From contig JADKGI010000006.1 of assembly GCA_016722285.1 (NCBI GenBank), forward strand, positions 124,001-188,000: DNA of 64,000 nt, in the 5' to 3' direction. The notes under the pieces were generated by a model. It searched no databases. It was not told the origin of the DNA and saw only the letters and a list, made by a program, of their open reading frames with translations. This document shows positions 1-11,207 of this stretch, piece after piece. Each line of letters opens with the position of its first letter. The stretch's first letter is position 1. Source of the stretch: Saprospiraceae bacterium. GTDB taxonomy: Bacteria > Bacteroidota > Bacteroidia > Chitinophagales > Saprospiraceae. Made by a program: the position numbers and the translations under genes.

Positions 1-3000
1 GATATAACAGCAATTGGACCTTTTACAAATCAAGCTGGACAAGTCAATGTAACACTTACTGCGACTATTACATCAGCCACCACACCTGCCAACGGCATGT
101 TTACCTGGTCAGGTACTGATGTAATCCTTCCAAATTTATTTAATCCGTCTAACCTGACTTTAGGATCGAAGACGATAAACCTAAGTTATAAAGCAGAAAA
201 TGAGAGCAATGTGTCCCCTGACAATGGAATAACAGCTGCGTTACCGGGCTGCATACAGCCTGCTACCAGCACGGTAATTATTCAGGATGCTGGAAGTATT
301 TCCTGTTTAGGCCAACACAATATATCCGTGAGTGGCAGTTGCTCGTTTGATGCCAGAGCAGATGAATTCTTACCTTTAGGTGCGACGGGGATACGATACA
401 TTATAGATGGCAAATATCTTTTGGATGGTACTACCTTAACAACATCTGGTGGATTAAAGTTAACCTCTACCCCAACTCAAGTCAACCTGATCACCCAACC
501 GGTGATGAAGCTGCTCCTTGGGAAACAGATCAAATATGAACTGATAGGAAATGGAAATGTATGCTGGGGCTATTTGATCTTTGAGGATAAGATACCTCCA
601 GTCCTGACTTGCCCTGCCCAGGGCACCGTTTACTGCTGGGACGAGAGCACGCTCTTCGGCCAGATAGCATTATTTAACGGAGCGGCTCCGGGTGGTGGAT
701 TTCCATCAGGTGCAGCTACCCCGGGATTTAGTTTATCTCCTTCATTAGGGGTACCAGTTCCTACAGTAGCAGAAAACTGTGGACTGACCAACTGGAAGTT
801 CACTGATGTGGTGACAAATACTGTTGACAAGTGTAATACGCTTGTGACCAGAACATGGTTGGTAACAGACTGTGGTGGCAATACCGCAACATGTCAGCAA
901 ACCATTATTGTAAAACAGCCGAACTGGACATTGGCTCCAAACGCGCTTATTTTACCAGTTGATATTATACTCAACTGTGGTGCCAGTACTGTTCCGATAT
1001 GTCCTTTGGATGACAATGGAGTATATCAAGCGGCTACAGCAGGTGCACATCTTCCGGTTATACAGGTAGCTGGCTATGCACCAAATCAGGCTACGCCTAT
1101 TTACAAATGTATTACTTTAGGCTTACCGAGCCTGTGTAATTACTATACTACGTACACAGACAATGAAATATCTGCGTGTGGTGTTGACTGTCATGGCAAC
1201 AGGAAAGTATTCAGAACATGGCAGATCCTTGACTGGTGTAATGAAGTGTTTGTGACGCATATCCAGGTGATCAATGTGATCGATAAGACAGCACCTACGT
1301 CTATAGCAAAAGACATTAGTGACTACAAGACCATGGGACTGTACAGCAGATGCATATATCCCAGATCTATGGGAACTGCATGACAATTGTGACCTTCACC
1401 CTACAGTCAGACTGGAAACAAAAGACCCAAATGTAGTGATCTACAAAATAGGAGCGAGATGGAGAGCCAGCGGCTTGAAGTGCGGAGCGAATACATTGAG
1501 CTGGGTATTGAGAGACTGCTGTGACAACGAGCGTGTAGTAGATTTCACCGTAACGGTGTATGACAATACAGCGCCTATCGCTGTTGCGAAGCAGGATATC
1601 GTGATCAGCGTGACACCGGGCTATGATGCTGCGGGAGTAGTGGATGCACAGGCGAAATTGTTTGTCAATAGTGTTGACAATGGATCCTATGACAACTGTA
1701 GCCCAGTGAGACTGGAGATCAGAAGACCTGCGGACCAAGTTGTGGTAACTTAGGCTACCAGGGACATAATAGTAACAGAACATTCAGAAGCAACCCTGGA
1801 ATCAATATACCTCCACAAACATCAAGTCCAACTCCATATGCCAATGGAACTACTGTGCCAAACTTTGGTCAGAATATGACATGGGGATGGACCAACTCTA
1901 GTGGTACTGCAGCGACAAGAGATGCCGGCGTAAGCCCAACTACAGCAAGTTATGTAGTGACTTCTATCAATGTAGCTGAGGGAGTATGGTACTGGAAAAA
2001 CAGAGCCACAGGATTAACGACATCCAGTGCGATCGGAAAAGATTATACGGGTAGTTACGCAGTGACAGCATGGGGGAGCAAATTCAACAGCAACATTGTA
2101 CAACTTCCTGGATGAGGATGGTGGACAGTATGTGAAGTTCTGTTGTGAGGATTTGACTACAGCAGGAGCTGACGTTGACAGAGACGGAAAACTAGACACA
2201 ATGTTCCATCAAGTGATCCTGCGAGTATGGGATGACGGAAACAAAGACGGATGTATCGGCTGTTGGGTACTACCTACTACAGCAGATCCATATCCACGTC
2301 AGGATAACTACAATGACACGTGGGCAAATGTGAAAGTGGATAACAAAGTACCACCGGTACTTACCTGTCCACCAAATATAACAGTAAGCTGTGAGGCACC
2401 GATCACCACCAATGGTGGCACAACTGGTTACCTGCCACAGCAAATGTATTGACCTTTACAGGCGTACCTACAGCATGGTCAGCATGTGGTGTTCCTGCAG
2501 TAGAATACAAAGATGTAGTTAGTTTGAATCAGTGTAAATCAGGTACAGTAACGAGAACATTCAGAATAGTAGGAAACCCTGGCGTGAACTGTACTCAGAT
2601 AATTACGGTATCATCGACTTATAATTCATCAGTAGTATGGAATTTCCTTGGGTCATGGTTAGCGAGTCCTGGTTCGACGAGAGCATCTTCAAAGAGATGG
2701 AATGCATATACTCCTAATAAAATATGTGGAGTTCAGGCAAATGGTGCAAGTACTGATATAACAGATCCAAATGTCTATATAAACTATGGACTGAAAGTAC
2801 TTGAGACTACCAGTTGTGACGGACCGACAGAAACACAATTGAGAGATGGTCGCCCATTCTATGTACAGGGACCTTGTGATGTGATCGGAGTGAATACAGC
2901 GGTAGAGCGTTACGACTTTGAGGACGGCGTATGTCGTAAGTGGGTAGTCACCTATACATTTATGAACTGGTGTAACAACTATTGTGTGAGATACAAGCAA

Positions 3001-5123
3001 GACTGGATATTCAGAGATGTGATAGCACCGGTTATCGATTGTGCTCCACGAGCTATCTTCCAGCAGCAGGCGAACTGTACCACAGGTATCACGCTTAAGA
3101 AATCAGCGACAGACCTGGGTGGATGTACCGTAGCAGCACCGGCGATAAGTGCGTGGTTGAAGTGGGAAGTATTTGTAGATGCATGGGGAGACGGAACGTG
3201 GGATTATGCGTACAGTTCATTCAGAACAGTATGTACTACAGGAGATGGATTCTGCGATGTTACTTATGGAGGCGTGAGCTCAAGTACAAATCCTGCAGGA
3301 ACAATACCTACGAAGTATCTGGCACCGACCGTACCTGGAGATGATGCGACGATCGACTTCAGATATCCTATCACAGGCAAGTACAGCACGCACAAGATAT
3401 TGTGGAGAGTATATGACGGATGTCACAACTCAACACAGTGTATCGAGGAGATCGAAGTAAAAGATCTGAAGCCACCAACCCCATATTGTATCCACCTGAG
3501 TACTGCACTGATGCAGGTACCAGTAGGAGCACCGGCTGGATCAGCACCGATGGTAGAGATCTGGGCTAGAGACTTTGACAGAGGAAGTACAGACTTCTGT
3601 ACAGCACAGCAAGACCTGAAATTTACTTTCAACAACTGGTTGCCAAATGCAGACAGAATCTACAGTGAGCACTACTTTGATGCAGCGGGCAAAGGATATG
3701 ACATCACAGCGAGCAATACGATTAAGTATAATGCAGGAGAATACCAGAGATGGTTACCATCGCAGAAATCATCTTCGATGATCTTCACGAAGGCAAACTT
3801 ACCTGGCGTGACGCTGAAAATGTCCGTAATCGACTGGAATAACAACGTAGATTACTGTTCCGTTGACCTGAGACTGGTATGTAATGATCCGATCAACTGT
3901 CCACCGGGATCAGCAACCCGGATAGCGGGCAATGTACATACAGAATCAGGTCAAGGTGTGATGAATGTAGAGATCGTCACGACATCGAACCTACCGGAAA
4001 ACCCGACCATATACAGGACCGATAATAAGGGTAACTATGGACTTGAAATCTACACTGATACAGAGTTGAGTGCGCACAAGAATGATGATGTGATGAATGG
4101 CGTGAGCACATTGGATCTGGTGATGATCCAGCGGCATATATTGGGCATCGAACCGATCACAAGTCCGTATAAGCTCATCGCTGCCGATGCAAACCATGAC
4201 GGACAGGTGACCGCTTCCGATCTGACAGAGATCATTCAGCTCGTATTGGGGACGACAAAAGAATACCCGAATAACTATAGCTGGCGCTTCCCGATAGAGG
4301 ATCAGGTGATGAGTGTGGATCGACCTTTCCCGTATCTGGAGAGCATGATAGCCCATACAGGGCCCGGAGATGGTAATTACAACTTTATAGCGGTGAAAAT
4401 AGGAGATGTGAGCGGCAATGCGGCCGGTAGTGTAAAGAATCCGGTATCAGAAGCGCGAAGCAGTAAAGTGGTAGTACTGGGTATGGAAGACCAGGAACTG
4501 AAAGCAGGTGAAGAAGCGGAATTAGCCGTGATGGCCGGCAACTTCAGTGATATAGCGGGCTTCCAGTACACGATGAACCTGAAAGGGGCGAACTATGTAG
4601 GGATCAGACCGGGAGCATTAGAGATGACGAGAGCCAATGTGGGATTAATTTCCAAAGATGAGGTTACGATGAGTTATGTGGGAAGCAAGGAATCACATTA
4701 GGAGAAGGAACCGTACTATACACCATCATAGTGAAAGCAGACAGAGCAGTGAAAGTAAGCGAAATGTTATCTATCGGTTCAGCAGTAACACCAGCTGAAT
4801 CTTACACAAGTGACTTTGCAGTAGGAAGAGTAAGTCTTGAAGTGAGAACCGCACCTGTTACCGCGATTGCATTGATGCAGAACGAGCCTAACCCGTTCAA
4901 GGGTCAGACGACGATTAGCTTCAACATGCCGAATGCTGCAGCTGTGACATTGAGCGTATATGATGTTACCGGTAAGGTAGTATCAGTGAGAAACATCCAG
5001 ACAAACAAAGGTTTGAACAGTGAAATTTTCACCAGAGAGCAATTGGGAGCAAGTGGTGTGATGTACTACACACTTAAGAGTGGTGACTTTACAGCTACTA
5101 AGAAAATGATTGTGATAGAGTAG
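1..5123 (+). CDS. Giant T9SS-secreted surface protein with dockerin domain (5' partial, frameshifted)
   Basis: The reading frame is open from base 1, so the N-terminus lies outside the window; about 1,700 residues are visible. Cysteine-rich Ig/HYR-like modules occupy most of it. They are followed at about 4080-4260 by a type I dockerin-like pair of Asp/Asn-rich calcium loops (NHDGQVTASDL in the second), then a T9SS type A sorting domain opening with NEPNPFKGQTTISF and ending KKMIVIE. Five frame changes break it, near 1320, 1739, 2074, 2432 and 4690. Most sit at short G, C or T runs, and each is repaired by about one base (for example a sixth-column GGGGG at 2072-2076 read as four restores WGANSTATLYNF). 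Fragments are 1-1383, 1319-1753, 1741-2115, 2096-2452, 2449-4701 and 4692-5123. It is a paralogue of the protein at 35356-37658. Function is probably adhesion or scaffolding at the cell surface; the ligand is unknown. Confidence 0.85.
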
Positions 5124-5146
5124 GCTATCGTTAGGTCTTGAAAAAT

Positions 5147-5195
5147 AAGAAGCCCTTTTAGTATCAAAATTGCTAAAAGGGCTTCTTGTTTTTAT
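5147..5195 (+). terminator. Rho-independent terminator after the T9SS protein gene
   Basis: A perfect 15-bp inverted repeat, AAGAAGCCCTTTTAG (5147-5161) and its complement (5173-5187), with an 11-nt loop, is followed by GTTTTTATT. It lies 24 bases after the stop codon of the surface-protein gene and ahead of the ATPase gene, which is therefore a separate transcription unit. Confidence 0.85.
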
Positions 5196-5414
5196 TCATT
5201 TGAGTTAATATGGATAACAATTGATTAATTTTGGCTCTGGTCACAAAGCTAATATTGACTACTATTTGATTTATCAGATATTTCATACTCGATATTCAAT
5301 CTAAAAGAAACCTATAAGCGATTAGTTTTAGGCAATTAGTTAACAGAATTATTGATGGTTATAAACTATAAGAGGTGGAAAGAGTATTATCTTTACCTTA
5401 AAACTTCATTAACT

Positions 5415-7916
5415 ATGAGTTTAGATAATTCTGGGCTTGACAATAAAAGCGTATTGGCAAGACGTGCACAGTTTGGTTCAAATATTTTGGAAAAGGAAAG
5501 GCGATTTGGATTCTGGCCAATCATATTAGAGGTGGTTACAGAGCCATTATTTCTTATTCTTGTTCTGACTGCGACCATTTATTTTGTTTTGGGTGAGTAT
5601 CAGGAAGGATTTATTATGCTACTGGCTATCATTTTTGTTTCCGGCATCTCAATTTATCAGGAAAACAGAAGCAGAAACGCAGTCGAATCTTTGAGAAAAC
5701 TAGTTAACTCAAAAATACGGGTAATCAGAAATAACAAAGAGCAGGTTATAGATGCACAAGAGCTTGTAGTTGACGATGTTTTTTTTATAGAAGATGGGAA
5801 TATAGTTCCAGCTGACGCATTTATATTAGATTCCAATGATTTGTCTGTTAATGAGGGCATGCTTACCGGCGAATCTGTCCCGGTTTACAAAAGCCCTGAA
5901 ACTTTATCCAATATGATCAGTAAAGGGACTTTGGTAGAATCGGGATATTGCAAAGCCAAAGTGACAGAGGTAGGTGTAAACACCGTTTTAGGTAAGATTG
6001 GAAAAAGTCTGGAAAATATTGAATCTGAAAAATCGCCCCTGCAGCTTCAGATTGCAAAATTTACACGTTCAATGGTGCTATATGGTGTTCTGGCATTTTT
6101 TATAGTTTGCATCATGTACTATCTTCTCAAGGGCAATTTGATAGAAAGCCTTCTTAAAGGGCTCACTCTTGCCATGTCAGTTCTCCCTGAAGAAATACCG
6201 GTTGCATTCAGCACTTTTATGGCCTTGGGAGCTTTCCACTTATACAGAAAGGGTGTTATCGCCAGAAGCCCTTATACTGTTGAAGTGTTAGGTGCAGCTA
6301 CAGTATTATGTACTGACAAAACCGGGACCTTAACAGAAAACAGGATGCAGTTGTCAGCTATTTATGATTTTGTTTTTGATGAAGAATACGATTATTTAAA
6401 TGATGACTTTAAATATAATGAGGTGCTAAATTATGCCATGTGGGCTTCAGAATCAGTACCTTTTGATAATATGGAAAAAACAATACATGAAGTATATGGT
6501 AAAGTGGTACCATCTGATGAAAGAAAAGTGTATAACATGTATAAAGAATACCCGCTAAGTGGTAACCCTCCTATTATGACACATGTTTGGAAAGATGAAA
6601 AAGAAGCATTTATTATTGCAGTCAAAGGTAGTTTAGAGACTATTCTGCGCCAATCCAGTCACTCTGCAGTTGAGCTTGCCAAAATTAAAAATCATGCCTA
6701 CAGACTAGCTAAAAAAGGATATAGGGTTTTATGTGTGGCAAAGTCGCAACAGCAAATCAATAACCTACCGGAGTCTCAAAGTGATTTCAATTTTGACATC
6801 CTCGGTTTGATTGCTTTTTATGATCCCCCTAAGGAAAATATGCAGGAAGTAATCAAATCATTTTATAAAGCCGGTATAAAAGTAAAGATGATAACCGGTG
6901 ATCAGGTAGAAACAGCTACTGCCATAGGTCACCAGATAGGAATAAAAGGCAGTGATTCTTTTATGACCGGTGATCAGGTTCAGAAAATGTCATTAGTGAA
7001 ATTAAAAGATGAGGTCGATAAAATCAACATATTTGCCAGAATAGATCCGGAAGCAAAGCTGAAGTTGATCGAGGCATTTAAAGCAAATGGGGAAGTTGTT
7101 GCCATGACTGGTGACGGCGTAAATGATGCACCAGCATTAAAAGCCGCCCATATAGGAATTGCTATGGGTAAAGGTGGAAGTGAAGTAGCTAAAAATTCTG
7201 CATCACTTATCCTTGTGGATGATAATCTCAAGTGGATGGTGGATGCAGTTGCACTGGGGAGAAGGATATATGAAAACCTGAAAAAGGCAATCAGATATAT
7301 CATCTCTATCCACATACCTGTAATATTGATAGTTGCCCTGCCTTTGGTTTTATACTGGAAATTTACAGATATTTTTTCACCGGTACATGTCATTTTTCTT
7401 GAGCTTATAATGGGTCCAACCTGTTCTATCATATTTGAAAATGAGCCCATAGAGAAAAATTCCATGGCCAAACCTCCCAGGAAAATGGCAGCTGATTTTT
7501 TTTCATTCAGAGAATTATTATTGAGTATCATACAAGGATTAGCCATCACTCTATTTTGTCTGGCAATGGGATATTATTACATGAAAACCGGAAATAGTGA
7601 AGCCATTGTAAGAACAATTATATATTCAACCCTGATATTCAGCAATGTTTTTCTGACTTTAGTGACAAGGTCATTTTATTATTCAATATATACCACAATC
7701 AAATACAAAAATATCTTAATTCCAGCTGTAATATTAATATCTCTTTTAGTGCTAATTCTTTCAGTCTATTATCGGCCTATACAGCAAATATTCAGATTCG
7801 AAACATTATCCTTGCTACAACTTGGAGTTTGTCTTTTGGCAGCCTTTATATCGGTGGTATGGGTGGAAATTTATAAATACTTCATAAGGAGGCAAAGCCC
7901 ACAACTTATTATTTGA
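5415..7916 (+). CDS. Cation-transporting P-type ATPase (P2-like)
   Basis: This is an integral membrane ATP-driven cation pump of about 833 residues. From the chosen start it shows the actuator motif TGES (about 151), the M4 motif PEEIP, the phosphorylation motif DKTGTLT (Asp at about 301) and the hinge motif TGDGVNDAPAL (about 565), with a paired helix region before the actuator domain and about six C-terminal helices. The M6 region reads LELIMGPTCSI and lacks the Asp found in Ca-ATPases, so the ion cannot be assigned; Ca, Mg or Mn are possible. An in-frame ATG at 5352 would add 21 residues, but homologues begin close to the GLDNKSVLARRAQFGSN stretch, so I prefer 5415. The gene stands alone and ends 2 bases from the convergent purine operon. 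Confidence 0.88.
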   Translation: MSLDNSGLDNKSVLARRAQFGSNILEKERRFGFWPIILEVVTEPLFLILVLTATIYFVLGEYQEGFIMLLAIIFVSGISIYQENRSRNAVESLRKLVNSKIRVIRNNKEQVIDAQELVVDDVFFIEDGNIVPADAFILDSNDLSVNEGMLTGESVPVYKSPETLSNMISKGTLVESGYCKAKVTEVGVNTVLGKIGKSLENIESEKSPLQLQIAKFTRSMVLYGVLAFFIVCIMYYLLKGNLIESLLKGLTLAMSVLPEEIPVAFSTFMALGAFHLYRKGVIARSPYTVEVLGAATVLCTDKTGTLTENRMQLSAIYDFVFDEEYDYLNDDFKYNEVLNYAMWASESVPFDNMEKTIHEVYGKVVPSDERKVYNMYKEYPLSGNPPIMTHVWKDEKEAFIIAVKGSLETILRQSSHSAVELAKIKNHAYRLAKKGYRVLCVAKSQQQINNLPESQSDFNFDILGLIAFYDPPKENMQEVIKSFYKAGIKVKMITGDQVETATAIGHQIGIKGSDSFMTGDQVQKMSLVKLKDEVDKINIFARIDPEAKLKLIEAFKANGEVVAMTGDGVNDAPALKAAHIGIAMGKGGSEVAKNSASLILVDDNLKWMVDAVALGRRIYENLKKAIRYIISIHIPVILIVALPLVLYWKFTDIFSPVHVIFLELIMGPTCSIIFENEPIEKNSMAKPPRKMAADFFSFRELLLSIIQGLAITLFCLAMGYYYMKTGNSEAIVRTIIYSTLIFSNVFLTLVTRSFYYSIYTTIKYKNILIPAVILISLLVLILSVYYRPIQQIFRFETLSLLQLGVCLLAAFISVVWVEIYKYFIRRQSPQLII

Positions 7917-7918
7917 AT

Positions 7919-8901
7919 CTAATCATGAGAAAAACTACTTGATATCGGCTTAGACCTTCCAGTTGGAAGATTTTTGTTTTTTTGTAATATAATTTGAGCA
8001 GCAATACTCACAGCTATTTCTTTTGATGTTTTGCTATATATGTTCAAACCTATGGGTGTAAATAGATGGGAAATTTTATCTGCGTCGAAGCCTTCATCCC
8101 AAAGTTCAGTGAGTAAGGTGTTGACTTTATAGTCACTGCCCAACATACCCAGATAGGCACATGGTGTTTGCCATAGTTTTTGAAGTACAAGCTTATCGGT
8201 CCTATAGCCTACCGTCATGAGTACGATAAAATCATCTTTGCAGTCGGTGATGTATTCGTTTATGGATTCGTAGGACGATAAGATGATTTTTTCGTGGGCA
8301 AAGTCGTTGTCAAGTAAAGTTTTTACGTCTGGTCGATCGTCGTAGATTTTGATATAAAACCCTAGAAACAACATCAATTCGGATAAAGCCAGTCCAACAT
8401 GGCCTCCACCCACAATATGGACAACTGGCTTGAGGAGATTTTCTCGGTATAGCTCCAAGTCTCATCCGATTCTAAATTAAGACCAGAGCTTTGTTGTTTC
8501 GATATACATAGACCTGAGTCAGAAAACTGTACTCTAGCGTTAGGACGGAGCATAAAGTGTTGTATTGTTGCCAAATCTTTCTCTTTTGACAAGGGAATAA
8601 AAGCATTAAGCTGCCAACCGGAACAGATCATGCCGGATTGATTGGTCGCTTGTTTTTTATCGTGGTGCTGTCGCATAAGTAGAACTGTACATTGATTTAC
8701 TGCAAGCAGGGTTTTGGCTTTTTCCACCAGCTTGTGTTCCATGATACCACCACCTATGGTCCCGAAAATGCCGCCATCTTCGTCCACCGCCATTTTGAAG
8801 CCTTGCCGACCTGGGGAGCTACCTTCACTTTCGACTACTACAAGCAACATCATTTTTTTGCTTGCAGTCAGTTTTTCGACTATAAATTCCCATAAAGACA
8901 T
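7919..8901 (-). CDS. xdhC: XdhC-like molybdenum-cofactor insertion/maturation protein (one frameshift)
   Basis: XdhC/CoxI proteins load sulfurated molybdopterin cofactor into xanthine dehydrogenase. The N-terminal part has the XdhC/CoxI signature (VVVESEGSSPGRQGFKM, then FGTIGGGIMEHKL). The C-terminal Rossmann part has HIVGGGHVGLAL and GMLGSDYK. The two halves lie in different frames (8374-8901 and 7919-8458). Restoring one G at the GG near 8455 gives a continuous ETWELYRENLLKPVVHIVGG, so this is one gene of about 327 residues. It is the last gene of the purine operon, 3 bases after the DUF6986 gene, which fits its role as accessory factor for the xanthine dehydrogenase encoded upstream. Confidence 0.88.
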
Positions 8902-8904
8902 GGC

Positions 8905-10245
8905 TTACTTTTTGCGGTTTTCCAGAATCTTTTTGAAGGATCTTCCTTGTATCTCTTCGAGTGTAAGACCGGTTACTAAAACTTCTTCTTCTGTGATGGC
9001 ACCACTGTTGAGTGCTCTCAGGAAATAATTCAACAAACCTTGGCCTGTAGCCGCATCATCAAAAACATCTCCGATCAAAGTAGCTCTGGCTGCTTTTTCT
9101 ACAAAGGTTTTCAATCTTTCCACTGCATCGTCGTAACTCTCCATAAAGAAGGCATAAACAGCTGCGTATCTCATCGGAAATTGCGCCGGATTCAGATCCC
9201 AACCTTGATAATAGCCGTTCCAAAGTGAATGTCTGATGTGGTCGTAGCCTTTTTTCCAGGCTCTGTGAACCGTATCTCTATTTTCTTTGAGCTGTAGCTC
9301 TGTCAGATCATCACCTCTGTGTGGTCCGATAGGCATAGTATTAGTCGCGCCGTCAGAAAGCCAGATGCCTGTATGTGCCAGTGCTACCTTGGTCATATGA
9401 TGGGCAAAATCACAAACAGGATGATCCATTTCCTGGTACTTTGCCGTGATGCTGCAACTGGCTGTATAATCATAAGTGCCAAAATGCATCGCAATGCACC
9501 TCCCTTTGCTCGCTTTGATAAATCTATACAACGGATTGCTACCGTCAATATCCATGATGGCTTGTGTCGTTTCAACCATCATCTCCATTTTCAGACTTCC
9601 TTTGGCAAGGCTAGTTTCAGCTTCCAGAATATCAAAAAATTCTGCCAAAGCTGCTGGTTGTTCGGGTATGGTCACTTTGGGTAACATGACCACAAAATTG
9701 TCTGGAAGCTTTCCGCCCGATGCTTTAACCAAAGTCGAAACAAAAATATCAAGCGTGCTGAGTCCGCGATCTTTCATCTCCTCTGTAAATGGCTTGATTC
9801 TTATGCCGATAAAAGGCGATAAGGTATTTTCTTTCATGCCTTTTGCCACTTCCAATGCCGTAGTTTTGGCTGTTTCATCTTCTTCTTCGTTGCTGCGATT
9901 GCCGTAACCATCTTCGAAATCGATCCTAAAATCTTCGATGGCTTCGAATTTGAGTTTGGCGATGACTTTGTTGTAAACACGTTCACTGAAACCAGATTTT
10001 GTATCCATGTCAAATACTTTTCCGAAAACAAAATGGTCTGGCGCATAGGTCTCAAAGATTTCAAGTGCTCTTCTACCTAGTAAAAGTGCCGAATCATGCT
10101 TAAATAAATTGGCACCACCGTACAAGGTGTGAACTGGTTGGCGATCGCTCCGATCTCCAGGGTAGATGCTGTTAAACTCAGTGTTGGCAGACCTCAGTTT
10201 TTGGAAAATCTGTTCTTTTTTATTGTTTGGTATAGATAGAGACAT
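8905..10245 (-). CDS. DUF6986 family protein (HpcH/CitE-like aldolase-fold) in purine operon
   Basis: This 446-residue soluble protein belongs to the uncharacterised DUF6986 family, related to the citrate-lyase/HpcH aldolase TIM-barrel group. Visible motifs are FRIDFEDGYG, IGIRIKPF, MVETTQAIMD and CIAMHFGTYDYTAS; acidic and histidine residues in such positions bind a divalent metal and an oxo-acid in the superfamily. No activity is established for this subfamily that I can name. Its place between the UraD-UraH and XdhC genes suggests action on a purine-ring breakdown product such as ureidoglycolate or glyoxylate, the only step without an obvious enzyme here. That assignment is inference. Confidence 0.8.
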   Translation of the reverse strand: MSLSIPNNKKEQIFQKLRSANTEFNSIYPGDRSDRQPVHTLYGGANLFKHDSALLLGRRALEIFETYAPDHFVFGKVFDMDTKSGFSERVYNKVIAKLKFEAIEDFRIDFEDGYGNRSNEEEDETAKTTALEVAKGMKENTLSPFIGIRIKPFTEEMKDRGLSTLDIFVSTLVKASGGKLPDNFVVMLPKVTIPEQPAALAEFFDILEAETSLAKGSLKMEMMVETTQAIMDIDGSNPLYRFIKASKGRCIAMHFGTYDYTASCSITAKYQEMDHPVCDFAHHMTKVALAHTGIWLSDGATNTMPIGPHRGDDLTELQLKENRDTVHRAWKKGYDHIRHSLWNGYYQGWDLNPAQFPMRYAAVYAFFMESYDDAVERLKTFVEKAARATLIGDVFDDAATGQGLLNYFLRALNSGAITEEEVLVTGLTLEEIQGRSFKKILENRKK

Positions 10246-10332
10246 TTCATATATTTTATTCTAAAAAAAAATATTATTTAATATTACATAATGTGGGCAT
10301 GCAACATTCAACATTTAAACATTCAAAATTTC

Positions 10333-11181
10333 TTAATTTCCTCGATAAGTAGAATATCCAAACGGGTTAATCAACAAAGGTATATGGTAGTGGGCATCAT
10401 CAAAGATGGTAAACTGAATATTCACTTCTGGATAAAAGCCAGTCAGATTTTGCGATTTAAAATAACTTGCAGTATCGAAGGACACGTTGTAATTTCCAGG
10501 TTTGAGTATCCTGTTCTGTGGCAGAAGATCTTCTATTCTTCCATCAGCATTGGTAATTCCATGCACTATGGTATACCAGCTCTTGTCTTCCGATTTTTGT
10601 AGTCTGATGGAGATATCTTTGCCTGGCTTACCTATAGAGGTGTCCAAGACATGAGTGGTCAATTGACTTACTTTCAGACAAGACCAAATAGCTCCTGACA
10701 TCAATTTTTTCAAGCGGATGATGGTTATTTTCATTTGCTCGCCCATGGCAATTGCCGTTTCTTCTTCAACATTATTTTTTAATCGGTCCTGGAGCAGACG
10801 CAACATTTCAGCAGCAGATTTTCCGGTGGCACAGACGATAAAAATAAAACCGAACTTTGATTTGTATTCTGAATTTGCTTGAGCGAGTGCTTCTATGGTT
10901 TTCATACCTGCATCAGCGATACTGGATTGTTCTTTGCCGGCAAATTTTTCTTTCAAGCAGTTGACATCGCCTATTTCAGGATGATGACTAAAAGCTTCCC
11001 GGTAGTCTTCAGAATCACATTCGTCATACCAACAAGAAATTGCATTTTCAACCAATTCTTTTTCTGATGTAAATGGGAAATTCTTCATCACTATCTTGGC
11101 CCACTTTTGAGCAGTACAGCATGTGAGTAGTGCTTTTTGAGCATCTTCCGTCGAAAATTTATTGAATGATTTTAAATCCAT
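10333..11181 (-). CDS. Bifunctional OHCU decarboxylase / 5-hydroxyisourate hydrolase (UraD-UraH fusion)
   Basis: One 282-residue polypeptide carries both enzymes that turn 5-hydroxyisourate into S-allantoin. Residues 1 to about 165 are the OHCU decarboxylase domain, with the signature HHPEIGD (catalytic-type His at 67) and FIFIVCATGKSA. Residues from about 172 are the transthyretin-like hydrolase, starting SQLTTHVLDTSIGKPG, with FYPEVNIQF and HYHIPLLINPFGYSTYRG. The family's C-terminal tetrapeptide is normally YRGS or YRGT; here it is YRGN. The domain order matches plant allantoin synthase. It lies 26 bases downstream of the urate oxidase gene. Confidence 0.93.
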   Translation of the reverse strand: MDLKSFNKFSTEDAQKALLTCCTAQKWAKIVMKNFPFTSEKELVENAISCWYDECDSEDYREAFSHHPEIGDVNCLKEKFAGKEQSSIADAGMKTIEALAQANSEYKSKFGFIFIVCATGKSAAEMLRLLQDRLKNNVEEETAIAMGEQMKITIIRLKKLMSGAIWSCLKVSQLTTHVLDTSIGKPGKDISIRLQKSEDKSWYTIVHGITNADGRIEDLLPQNRILKPGNYNVSFDTASYFKSQNLTGFYPEVNIQFTIFDDAHYHIPLLINPFGYSTYRGN

Positions 11182-11207
11182 ATTTTATTATTGATAATCA
11201 AAAATGA

